A stretch of DNA of 9,288 bases from an uncultured Oscillibacter sp. (GCA_905233795.1 CAJOFP010000012.1:1-9288); one strand, 5' to 3'; numbered from the stretch's first letter, positions 1-7,609 are shown. Numbers and translations are program-made. The notes: a model not told the origin generated them from the letters alone.

Positions 1-321
1 TGTAATCATAAATCAATCCCCCCGCTTTTCATATTTCACAAATTTCGCAAATTTTAACAAATTCCGTTACAAACGCCGAATCTTTCCGCTTTTTTATATT
101 TAAAATCTCTCAAAATTTTTCAAAACAACGCATATCATATTCTATTTCGTCCTGAATTGCAAGCGCGATTACAAGCGCAATCGCAAACGCGCCCGCGTGA
201 AATCAACCCGCGAATAACAGACAAATCACAAAACGCCGTTATATGAAAAATCAACTTTCGGTCTTGACCGGCATAAAAATATATAAAATCAGAATCCCGC
301 GCCTTTTTCGGGAAAAAACAG
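1..321. other. AT-rich non-coding stretch, no gene seen
   Basis: No reading frame of useful length with a ribosome binding site is visible here on either strand. The DNA is rich in short AAATTT/CAAATTT words and changes to a GC-richer patch around 155-200. That patch has overlapping short dyads, such as GCGATT at 165-170 against AATCGC at 179-184, and repeated CAAGCGC words. None is followed by a T-run, so I do not call a terminator. It is probably the spacer upstream of the large operon. Confidence 0.55.
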
Positions 322-350
322 TTGCAATCTTGAAAGAAAAGCGCTAAAAT
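322..350 (+). promoter_or_regulatory. Sigma-A-type promoter for the large operon
   Basis: TTGCAA at 322-327 and TAAAAT at 345-350 are separated by exactly 17 bases. The first matches 4 of 6 consensus -35 bases and the second 5 of 6 consensus -10 bases. A transcript would start near 357, giving a leader of about 185 nt before the ATG at 542. The same TTGCAATCT word occurs in the promoter at 9159. Assigned by motif only. Confidence 0.5.
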
Positions 351-359
351 AGATAGAAA

Positions 360-391
360 TTTTCCGGCTCTCGAACGCGGACGCCGGAAAA
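360..391 (+). promoter_or_regulatory. Stem-loop at the 5' end of the leader RNA
   Basis: TTTTCCGGC (360-368) is perfectly complementary to GCCGGAAAA (383-391) around a 14-nt loop. A second weaker stem, GCGGA (393-397) with TCCGC (412-416), follows. The first stem would form at the extreme 5' end of a transcript from the promoter at 322-350, so it could protect the RNA or act as an operator dyad. The nearest T-run lies about 10 nt downstream, so it does not look like a standard intrinsic terminator, although attenuation cannot be excluded. Confidence 0.4.
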
Positions 392-419
392 CGCGGAAAA
401 GTTTTTAAAAATCCGCTTT

Positions 420-527
420 CAAAAATTTTTTTAAATCTTTTTCAGTCTTTATCTTTTTTTAAATTTTTTCAATCTTTATCTTTTTTTCAATCTTTCTCAA
501 ATCTTTTCTAAATCTTTTTTTCAATCT
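420..527 (+). repeat. Pyrimidine-rich leader with repeated TTCAATCTTT units
   Basis: The sense strand is nearly all T and C with scattered A. TTCAGTCTTTATC followed by seven T starts at 441, and the same unit with one base changed (TTCAATCTTTATC plus seven T) starts at 468. Shortened copies follow at 486 (TTCAATCTTTCTC) and 520 (TTCAATCT). The last copy abuts the Shine-Dalgarno. The tract would be an unstructured U/C-rich 5' untranslated region. It may be a protein-binding leader or simply slippage-prone DNA. Confidence 0.5.
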
Positions 528-534
528 GGAGGAG
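528..534 (+). promoter_or_regulatory. Strong Shine-Dalgarno (GGAGGAG) fixing the start at 542
   Basis: GGAGGAG lies 7 nt upstream of ATG 542, which is optimal spacing. It is the only convincing ribosome binding site for the large gene. Neither candidate in-frame ATG of the second frame (868, 1054) has one. Confidence 0.75.
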
Positions 535-541
535 TGAAATC

Positions 542-1108
542 ATGTCAGAATTAATCGCCAGAAAACTTTCCACGCTTCCACCCGGAACCCAAGTTTCCCT
601 TACCTATCTGGACGGCCCGACCGGACACGAAACGGCGACGGGAACCATCACGGAAAATAATTTTCAGGACGGTCTTGAGATTTTAACGGACGACGGGCAG
701 GAATTAGTCTTGGCTTACGAGGAAATCCGGAGGTTAATGGTCAAGAAATCGAATCCGGGACAATCGCCGTCAACCGGCGCCGCGCCGCAAACGCAAACGC
801 AATTCAACGCCCAATCCCCGGCGCAAGCGCGGTTAAACCCTCAATCCCCGGCGCGGACGCCGACGGTATGGCAGGCAGCGCAATCGACTGTTGTCACGCC
901 GGTTACGCAATCGGCGCAAAACGCGGCGTCCCAGACAAATACGAATCAGAATCATCCCCCGGCGCAAAACACGCAAAAAACGCGCAAAAATCCCATCGTG
1001 TCGCCGGTCGTCCCCGCCCCGCAGGTCACAACCCGGATTCCCTTTTCAATGATATGGAATTATCGGGCTTGTTTCGATTATTGCCCAAAGAAGATCGGCG
1101 GATGCTGA
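542..1108 (+). CDS. N-terminal Sm/SH3-like barrel and linker of the large NTPase gene (frame-shifted part)
   Basis: This 188-residue frame has the window's best start, with GGAGGAG 7 nt upstream. Residues about 14-66 alternate short hydrophobic strands with turns (PGTQVSL, ATGTIT, GLEILTDDG, ELVLAYEEIRRL), which suggests a small beta-barrel of the Sm/SH3 type, often RNA- or peptide-binding. I cannot name the family. Residues about 70-160 are a Pro/Gln/Thr/Asn/Ala linker, presumably disordered. The last 25 residues change character abruptly and end at a stop that overlaps the next frame. There, the other frame (from about 1027) reads into a normal folded domain. The simplest reading is that this is the amino end of one protein of about 1,980 residues, broken by a one-base loss. 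A separate small protein translated ahead of the NTPase is the alternative. Confidence 0.7.
   Translation: MSELIARKLSTLPPGTQVSLTYLDGPTGHETATGTITENNFQDGLEILTDDGQELVLAYEEIRRLMVKKSNPGQSPSTGAAPQTQTQFNAQSPAQARLNPQSPARTPTVWQAAQSTVVTPVTQSAQNAASQTNTNQNHPPAQNTQKTRKNPIVSPVVPAPQVTTRIPFSMIWNYRACFDYCPKKIGGC
995..1035 (+). other. Probable frameshift junction within the large gene
   Basis: The upstream frame stays linker-like up to about 1028, and the downstream frame becomes protein-like from about 1027. Both frames are open from 679 to 1105, so one missing base, or a -1 shift, would join them. Homopolymers where a base could be lost are A6 (975-980), A5 (986-990), C4 (1012-1015) and C4 (1017-1020). The Pro/Val-rich reading through 1020 favours the C runs. 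No in-phase slippery heptamer is present. Confidence 0.6.
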
Positions 1109-4100
1109 ACGGCAGTTATGACAGTTTCCGGCACGGCGTCAAATGTTCGGATCGGGATAAAATAGCGGACGCCGCCAAAAGCGCGGCGGCGATTGTGTAC
1201 GAACAGGAAGAATATAAATGGGACCCGGAGACGTTTCGATTTTGCGGCGCGCTGCTCTGCCGCGCCGGATTGTATCAGCCCGATATATTTTTAATGGGCG
1301 ACTGGTATCTGGAAGCGGCTTTGTGTTACTGGAACTGGGACGCGTACACGGATTGCGGCGCGTGCGCGGCGGCGGCTCTGATGACGCCGAATTGGAATCA
1401 GGCGGAGGAAATTCCCATTTTATTGACCGCCACGGCGTACAAATCGCGGGATATATCGGGTCTGAAAATCCTGCGCGAACAGGTTCCGGAGCGTGTGGAA
1501 ACGCTTTTGCCCATGATGATTTCGGATTTGTTTCTGGAACAGGGCATTTATCCCGCCGCCGGGCAAAGTCTGGAAGATAATTTAAATAGATTATCGTCGA
1601 TTTATCCGAATCATGATATAGAAAACGCTTTGCGCGATTTTATATCCGGGAATCCGGGAGCGCGTCCCGAACCGGGCGTCCCTATTCGATTAAACGGCTG
1701 GATCAGTAAATTAAACTGGGGCGAACAGAGCGGCGTGATTGTCTCGTCAGACGGGACAAATTGGCCGTTCCGGTATCAGGAAGTTTCGGACGGGGTTTTG
1801 CGCAAGCGTCTGGGACAGACGCATGACCCGGCGTCGGGCGGCAAGACGATCTGGACGGAATTTTCCACGCGGGACAATAAAAACGCGATAGATATTATGC
1901 CGATTGAATCGCCGTTGGAATTGTCTAAAAAAGCGGCGGCGGAGAATCAATTAGAATACGCTATGGAATTATGCCGGGAGGCGGCGGGTTCGCCGGACGC
2001 GTCTGAGGCGGCGGGCGATTTGGTCAAATACGCCGTGGCGATTTCTAAATTAGAGAATCGCAATGAGATTTTGACGGACGCGGCGGCGTATTACGAAGCC
2101 CATCAGGACGAATATCCCCGCGACGCGTGGCATTTGGCGGCGCTGGGACAGTTATATTACGGCTTGCACGAACTGCCGGAAGCCGTGGACTATATGCGTC
2201 AGGCGTTGGAACAGCCGCGCACACAGCCGCGTTTAAAATTGACGTTTCTTGCCCATGCCATGCGCTACTGCGTGCAGTATTATAATGAAAACCCGGACGT
2301 GAAATTAATGGAGACGACGCGGGACTGGGCGGACGAATGGTTAAGATTATACGAAGAAGCGGGATTAAGCACGGAATCGAACACGCGGCGATATTATCCG
2401 CGGGTATTGCGCTGGAAATGCCGCGCCGAGTGTGAACTTGACAAACCGGAAGAAGCTGAAGAGGCGTACCGGCTTTTATACGCGTCATTTCCGAGCGATC
2501 CGCATTTAGACGAGTTACGCGAATCTATACGGAAAGCGCGGCGGCGTGTGAATCCGGAGCCGGAAAATAATAATAATAATAATTTAAATAATAATATTAA
2601 TAATATAAATCCCGCGCCGGAGAATAATATTAATATTAATTTAGAAAATAATAATATTAATAATAATAATAATTTAGAAAATAATAATAATATTAATAAT
2701 ATAGATAATAATAATTTAAATAATAATATAAATTCCGGGACGGAAAAGCCGGAAGAAAATAATAATTTTAATTATAATTGGGAGAACGCGGAAAATCGCG
2801 TTTTTGAGAATAATATAATAAATAATAATAACGACGACGAAGAGGACATGGAAACAGTCCCGTATGAGGACAAAGAGGGCTGGGACGCGCTTCACATGAC
2901 GCGCCGCGAGGCGATTGACACGGCGTTGAGTTTTACCGGCCCCGGCGCGGTTCCGGCGGCGGCGGCATGGCTGAAAGCGGCGTCGGATTTGAATCCCGAG
3001 ATTTTACCGGCTTATAAATCCATCGCGCTGGCGGCGCATGATATAAACGCCGCGCCGGATTACAGCGTTTCGGCGTTACTGGGTTCACTGGGCGCGGGCG
3101 ATCCGGATTATCCGGTTTTCACGGATCATTGTATGGCGGCGGCGTTTTTAAGAACGGCGTTTCTGTCCGGGCGCGAGTATGATTATAACGCCAAGAGTTT
3201 GCGGGACAGCATTACGGTCGCGCAGGATTTGCCCGCGTTACGCGATATTTATGACACGCTTGAGGAATTTCGGGCGGCGACCGGCGTCGCGTTTGATATA
3301 TACGCGGAGTATCGCAATCAGGACGCCAAAAAATTGCAGGAAGAGTTAGACGGCGTGGTATCTTACGCGGATGAGTTATATCAGAAATTTATAGCGACCG
3401 TTCCGCGTGAAAGCGTAAAATTTAAAAGATTATTAGAGACGAAGAAAATATTATTTTCGCGTGACGGCTATTTGGCGCGGATATTGCGTCACGTCACGGA
3501 GCGGGATCAGACGGCGCTGGAGAAAGAAAAACAGAATTTCGCCGATAGATTTTTAGAAGGCGACATGGATTTCGCGTCTAAAAAAATCGGCGTCGTTCCG
3601 ATTGATGGATTAATAGAAGAAGCGTGGGTGCAGGCGGTACGGAATTTACAGGTCAAGAAAGTCAATTCGACGTTACAGGGCAATCGAAGAAATAATATCA
3701 GATCAAGCATATCTGAGATTTTAGGCGTAGTCTGTCAATGGTACGCGCTGACGGATCAGGGCGCGGGGATCAGTCATCGGACGGAAGCCGGCGAGGAAGT
3801 TTATAATAAATTAAAACCGCGTCTGTCGGGACAGTTGGAAGAGCTGGCGGCATGGTGTTTAGAGGCGCGGGAACGCGGCGATCTGGACGCCGAAACGCGT
3901 ATGGGTCTGGAATTAATCGGCTTTACGGCGAAAGAATTGTCTATGCGCGTCAACGGCGGCTGGCATTTCGGACAGGAAAAATATTTATACGCGGAATTTT
4001 TATATAGCGACGAGATTATATTAGACGAGGATTTCAGCCCGGATTTATCGTCGAGTTTCTGCGCGTTGCCGGAGTTTAATATTTTGGCGCGCATTCAACG

Positions 4101-6477
4101 GCATTTAAAAGAGCGTGACGAGGATTTACAGGCGCATTTGGATAAAATTTACGGGCCGGATAAGTTTAAAAATAATTACGGCACGGCGGATAGAATTATA
4201 AATTATTGCGCCGTGACGGGACAGGAAGTCCGGCGGCCTGAGAACGCGGATCAATTCGCGGCGCAGTCGGAAATGCAGACGCGAATGCGTTTCCGGGCGT
4301 TTCAGGAGAGTTACGCGCTTGCCATGAACTGCGGGCAGATTATGCGTTCCGACGCGTTTTGTTATAATTTACTGGATACGGCGCGTTACTGGTACGCGGA
4401 GAGCTTGCGCAATAAAAATTTCGGCTTTTTCACGAGTTTTTTGCGCCATTCCGAAGAGAGAATCCACGCGAGCGCGGGACAGTACGGGCGGCAGTTGGAA
4501 GAACAGTTAGACGCGCTGTTATCGGCGAATCAGGAGGAATTTGACCGCCATCCGGGTTACGCCGACGCGATTCAGACGCAGATTGAACAGCAAAATTTTA
4601 TCGTCGCGGAAGACTGGATGCAGAGAATTAGACTGGGCGATTTTTCGCTGGACGTGCAAAAGCCGGAAGCGCTGGTTTATCTGGAAGATTTCTGGAATCA
4701 TTATGTGGAATGTTATCGCCGCATGGCCGATACGGGACGTTCCGTCGGGATTTTAATGGGCCGCGCCCGGATACGCAATAAAGACGCCAAAGGCGCGCAA
4801 AGATTGATTGACTGCTGGTTAAATAACGGCAGTCCGAGCAGTCCGGCGCGTATCGCGCAGTTTCTGGATTTGTTAGGCTGGCATGATTTAAAAGTCGAGC
4901 AGTATAATTTAGACAATCGCACGGAGATTTATCGGGCGACGCGTGGCAAGCGGACGGACAGAATGTCCGCGCCGCCGCATCCCATCGCGGCTTTCGGGTC
5001 GAAACTGGATCGTGAAAATATGTATATCGCGTGTCTGTACGGCGCGTATAACTGCGATAGATTATATGAAAAAATCCGGGCGCTGGATTCGCTGGACGGC
5101 GGCAAGATTATTTTAATTGATTACGCGCTTGGCGGCGCGGATCGGCGGGCGTTGGCGCGGAAATTGAAAGAAAAAGAAAACGGCCTGCGCAATGTTTATT
5201 TAATTATAGATCGCGTGTTATTATGCCATTTGGCGGATGTTTATAATGAAAGTTTGATTAATAAAATTTTAATGGCTGTCGGAATCCCGTTTTCGTACTG
5301 TCAGCCGTATGTGGTCGAGTCGTCGCACACGATGCCGCCGGAGATTTTTATAGGCCGTAAAGACGAGTTATTAAAAATCGAACAGCCGGACGGCGTGAAT
5401 TTGATTTACGGCGGGCGGCAGTTGGGCAAATCGGCGTTATTTAAAAAGGCGCGGGGCGATCTGGACGGCAATCAGGGCCGCCGGGCGGTTTTTGTCGATA
5501 TTCATGACTGTGGATGTTCCGACGCGGCGCGGAGACTGTCGCGTGAACTGTCTGAGATTAATATATTAGATAATATCATCACGGACGATTGGGAGGCGTT
5601 GTGTTACGCGATACGCGCCCGCTTACGCTCACGGGATGATATAAAATATTTGTTAATCATGCTGGATGAGGCGGATAGTTTTATCACGGATTGCGGCGAG
5701 TATAATTATAAGCCGCTGGCGGAACTGAAAGACGTGCAACAGGCGTTGCCGGGGCAGTTTAAATTTGTTCTGGCGGGCTTGCATAATATCGTGAGATTTA
5801 ATCGTGAAGTCGCGCTGGGCAGAAATTCGGTTATTACGCATTTGCCGTCGCTGAAAATCACGCCGTTCAGAACGCCGGAAGCCCAAGAGTTATTGACCGG
5901 GCCGTTAAGCTATTTAGGCCTGTCCCTCCCGGACAAAGTGACTGTCTCGCAGATTTTAGCGACTGTCAATTATTTTCCGGGCTTGATTCAGTTATATTGT
6001 CAAAAACTGGTTGAATCGCTCCGGGCGGCGGACTACGCCGGTTATGATGTGAAAAACACGCCGCCTTATGTGATTACAGCCGAGCACTTGCGGCGCGTCA
6101 TGGCGGATCGTGAATTTGTGGAGCAGATACACGAAAAATTTGAAATTACGTTGCGATTGGATCAGGATCAGGGCGGCAGTTATTATCCGCTTACGCTGTT
6201 AATCGGCTATATGTATTCTGAAGAGCCGTCGAAAGTGAAAAGCGGCTACGGCGCGAAAGATGTTTCGCGTTACGCGGAACAGTGGAATATTACGCAGTTA
6301 AAAAATCTGGGAGAGGAAAAAATCGACGCGTTAATGCAGGAATTGCAGGATTTGAATATTTTGCGCGGGATTGGCCCGGACACTTATTTATTGGCGTCGA
6401 AGAACTTCCGGGATTTATTGGGCTCTGACGATGAAATATTCGAGAAGCTGTCCAAAATCGCGGAGGCGTCCGCATGA
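1054..6477 (+). CDS. Giant TPR/cold-shock-domain STAND-like NTPase (main frame)
   Basis: The frame is open from 679. ATG 868 and ATG 1054 are possible starts but neither has a Shine-Dalgarno, and the sequence looks coding only from about 1027, so the true start is probably 542 through a frameshift. Residue numbers here count from ATG 1054 (1,807 residues). Residues 1-212 are alpha-helical and TPR-like. Residues 213-284 resemble a cold-shock/OB domain (GWISKLNWGEQSGVI, DGTNWPF, then a closing AIDIMPI strand), although the aromatic RNP1 motif is not intact. TPR-like helices follow to about 500, then an Asn-rich linker (505-598) and a long helical region. An alpha/beta domain (about 1310-1430, KIILIDYALGG and VYLIIDRVLL strands) precedes the NTPase. 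The NTPase shows FIGRKDEL (1432-1439), Walker A GGRQLGKS (1453-1460), Walker B LLIMLDEAD (1533-1541) and a sensor-like FVLAGLHN (1571-1578). A winged-helix-like tail runs to the end. This is typical of STAND or archaeal-type AAA switches. A role as conflict sensor is inferred. The stop overlaps the next gene by ATGA. Confidence 0.8.
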   Translation: MELSGLFRLLPKEDRRMLNGSYDSFRHGVKCSDRDKIADAAKSAAAIVYEQEEYKWDPETFRFCGALLCRAGLYQPDIFLMGDWYLEAALCYWNWDAYTDCGACAAAALMTPNWNQAEEIPILLTATAYKSRDISGLKILREQVPERVETLLPMMISDLFLEQGIYPAAGQSLEDNLNRLSSIYPNHDIENALRDFISGNPGARPEPGVPIRLNGWISKLNWGEQSGVIVSSDGTNWPFRYQEVSDGVLRKRLGQTHDPASGGKTIWTEFSTRDNKNAIDIMPIESPLELSKKAAAENQLEYAMELCREAAGSPDASEAAGDLVKYAVAISKLENRNEILTDAAAYYEAHQDEYPRDAWHLAALGQLYYGLHELPEAVDYMRQALEQPRTQPRLKLTFLAHAMRYCVQYYNENPDVKLMETTRDWADEWLRLYEEAGLSTESNTRRYYPRVLRWKCRAECELDKPEEAEEAYRLLYASFPSDPHLDELRESIRKARRRVNPEPENNNNNNLNNNINNINPAPENNININLENNNINNNNNLENNNNINNIDNNNLNNNINSGTEKPEENNNFNYNWENAENRVFENNIINNNNDDEEDMETVPYEDKEGWDALHMTRREAIDTALSFTGPGAVPAAAAWLKAASDLNPEILPAYKSIALAAHDINAAPDYSVSALLGSLGAGDPDYPVFTDHCMAAAFLRTAFLSGREYDYNAKSLRDSITVAQDLPALRDIYDTLEEFRAATGVAFDIYAEYRNQDAKKLQEELDGVVSYADELYQKFIATVPRESVKFKRLLETKKILFSRDGYLARILRHVTERDQTALEKEKQNFADRFLEGDMDFASKKIGVVPIDGLIEEAWVQAVRNLQVKKVNSTLQGNRRNNIRSSISEILGVVCQWYALTDQGAGISHRTEAGEEVYNKLKPRLSGQLEELAAWCLEARERGDLDAETRMGLELIGFTAKELSMRVNGGWHFGQEKYLYAEFLYSDEIILDEDFSPDLSSSFCALPEFNILARIQRHLKERDEDLQAHLDKIYGPDKFKNNYGTADRIINYCAVTGQEVRRPENADQFAAQSEMQTRMRFRAFQESYALAMNCGQIMRSDAFCYNLLDTARYWYAESLRNKNFGFFTSFLRHSEERIHASAGQYGRQLEEQLDALLSANQEEFDRHPGYADAIQTQIEQQNFIVAEDWMQRIRLGDFSLDVQKPEALVYLEDFWNHYVECYRRMADTGRSVGILMGRARIRNKDAKGAQRLIDCWLNNGSPSSPARIAQFLDLLGWHDLKVEQYNLDNRTEIYRATRGKRTDRMSAPPHPIAAFGSKLDRENMYIACLYGAYNCDRLYEKIRALDSLDGGKIILIDYALGGADRRALARKLKEKENGLRNVYLIIDRVLLCHLADVYNESLINKILMAVGIPFSYCQPYVVESSHTMPPEIFIGRKDELLKIEQPDGVNLIYGGRQLGKSALFKKARGDLDGNQGRRAVFVDIHDCGCSDAARRLSRELSEINILDNIITDDWEALCYAIRARLRSRDDIKYLLIMLDEADSFITDCGEYNYKPLAELKDVQQALPGQFKFVLAGLHNIVRFNREVALGRNSVITHLPSLKITPFRTPEAQELLTGPLSYLGLSLPDKVTVSQILATVNYFPGLIQLYCQKLVESLRAADYAGYDVKNTPPYVITAEHLRRVMADREFVEQIHEKFEITLRLDQDQGGSYYPLTLLIGYMYSEEPSKVKSGYGAKDVSRYAEQWNITQLKNLGEEKIDALMQELQDLNILRGIGPDTYLLASKNFRDLLGSDDEIFEKLSKIAEASA
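2566..2847 (+). repeat. AAT-rich microsatellite encoding an asparagine-rich linker
   Basis: About 50 of 94 codons in this in-frame stretch are Asn, almost all AAT, broken by Leu, Ile and Glu codons. It ends in an acidic DDEED cluster. The flanking sequence is GC-rich coding DNA, so the local composition drops sharply. It separates the TPR-like block from the long helical block and is presumably a flexible linker. The AAT runs are likely to change length by slippage without breaking the frame. Confidence 0.85.
6462..6466 (+). promoter_or_regulatory. Shine-Dalgarno for the HEPN gene inside the NTPase gene end
   Basis: GGAGG sits 7 nt before ATG 6474, within the last codons of the NTPase gene. 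With the ATGA stop/start overlap it indicates coupled translation and fixes the start. Confidence 0.7.
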
Positions 6478-7580
6478 GTTATTATAATTATAATAATTAT
6501 AATCTCGCGGACGCGGTCTGGTGGGATCAGATCGGCAATTCGTTAAAATTACTGTCTCAAATCGCGGATGTACAGCGGGACCGCCGTTCGGCGGTTCTGC
6601 GTGTTCCGCGGGAAATCCCGTGGCGCGATTATTTTGAAAGTCAGATAGATAAACGGCGGGAATCGTTCAGCGTGGATAGAATGTTCCAGCGCGCCGCGTA
6701 TTCCCCGGAATTTGAGCCGGGTTATTATATTTTAAATAAATTCTGTCCGCCGAAAATACAGGCGGATTACTGGCCGGGGATTTCCGTCCCGGAATATCTG
6801 GGCGGCCGTGACGATTTGGAATTATGCGATTATGATATTTGGATTTCGGGCGTACACACGGAATTTTTATTATTAAAATGGATTGAGTTTGTCACGCTGT
6901 ACACGGCGGCGGCGCGCCAAAAAGGATTGTATAGACACGCGGCGTTTATTTTGGAATACGACGGCCCGGAATTGTCATGTAATCCCGCCGCCGGACTGTC
7001 CGCGCCGCCGGAATGCGTCCCGGAGCGGATTGATTATCCGATTGAGGATTATGACTGCCGGGTATTTTGCTTGGAGTTTGTATCAGGACAGAGCGATATT
7101 GATCCGATTTGGCGCGGATATTTGGCGGAAGTCGCGGCGTCGATTGGCGGAAATAACCCGGAATTTTGCGCCGCTTTATTAAATTCCGGGGATAATTTGT
7201 TACATGATCCGGTCAACGCCGCGAAAAATTTAAATTTTGACCCGGATTTACAGGAAACCGGGATTTTCAGTTCCGTATGGCGGGCGATGATTATCCAGCT
7301 TTTCCCGCTTCTGGAACGCTGTCGATTCGCGTTGATTTCAAAATATCAGAATGAGATTAATCAATATCTGCCAAGCGTCAACGCGAACGGCGAACGGATT
7401 GAGGAGCCGTTTGATCTGGAATTAAGCTCGCTGTATTTTTTAATTACACACGCGGCTTTTTCCGTTCTGCCGTCCGAACTGGACGCCATACGGGTCTGCC
7501 GCAAAATCCGCAACGCCCTCGCCCATAACCGTCTCGCCGAGTTCGACGATATAAAATTATTATTATCTTTAAAAATTTAA
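6474..7580 (+). CDS. HEPN-type putative ribonuclease, partner of the NTPase
   Basis: This is a 368-residue soluble protein with no signal peptide or membrane segment visible. It begins with a Tyr/Asn-rich tail (MSYYNYNNYNL). The middle (about 40-300) is an aromatic-rich alpha/beta region that I do not recognise, including a helical stretch around 208-245 (IWRGYLAEVAASIGGN). The C-terminus is helical (316-360) and contains KIRNALAHN, giving Arg346-Asn347-x3-His351. This is the R-N-x3-H motif of HEPN domains, which form a metal-independent RNase site in many toxins and defence effectors. Some HEPN domains are inactive and serve only for binding. Its start overlaps the NTPase stop by ATGA, so the two are translationally coupled and probably form one complex. 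RNA cleavage when the NTPase is triggered is inference. The HEPN call rests on a short motif plus its helical setting. Confidence 0.65.
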   Translation: MSYYNYNNYNLADAVWWDQIGNSLKLLSQIADVQRDRRSAVLRVPREIPWRDYFESQIDKRRESFSVDRMFQRAAYSPEFEPGYYILNKFCPPKIQADYWPGISVPEYLGGRDDLELCDYDIWISGVHTEFLLLKWIEFVTLYTAAARQKGLYRHAAFILEYDGPELSCNPAAGLSAPPECVPERIDYPIEDYDCRVFCLEFVSGQSDIDPIWRGYLAEVAASIGGNNPEFCAALLNSGDNLLHDPVNAAKNLNFDPDLQETGIFSSVWRAMIIQLFPLLERCRFALISKYQNEINQYLPSVNANGERIEEPFDLELSSLYFLITHAAFSVLPSELDAIRVCRKIRNALAHNRLAEFDDIKLLLSLKI

Positions 7581-7609
7581 TATTAAATTTAATATTAAAT
7601 TTAATATTA
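7576..7609. repeat. Three tandem copies of a 12-bp AT palindrome between converging genes
   Basis: TTTAATATTAAA occurs at 7576-7587 and 7588-7599, and TTTAATATTA at 7600-7609. Each full unit is its own reverse complement. The first copy contains the TAA stop of the HEPN gene and the last contains the TAA of the minus-strand gene, so the repeat fills the whole 26-bp gap. A long A-U hairpin could form in either transcript and might slow polymerase, but there is no GC stem with a U-tail, so a terminator function is only possible. Confidence 0.6.

Noticed and set aside
264..289. TTGACC followed by TATAAA/TAAAAT as a promoter
   Set aside because: Spacing is only 12-14 bases. The element at 322-350 has a correct 17-base spacer.
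295..318. TCCCG/CGGGA hairpin as a terminator of an upstream gene
   Set aside because: The stem is only 5 bp and is followed by A residues rather than T on the plus strand. No upstream gene is visible.
975..981. AAAAAAC, the sequence of a classical -1 slippery heptamer
   Set aside because: The upstream frame reads it as CAA AAA ACG, so the heptamer is out of phase. After a -1 slip the ACG-decoding tRNA would not pair with AAC.
2045..2488. Minus-strand 147-residue frame inside the NTPase gene
   Set aside because: Its composition is that of an antisense shadow of GC-rich coding DNA, and the sense frame is a convincing helical repeat protein.
2566..2847. CRISPR-like or non-coding repeat array
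   Set aside because: The repeats are AAT trinucleotides within an intact reading frame, with no regular spacers.
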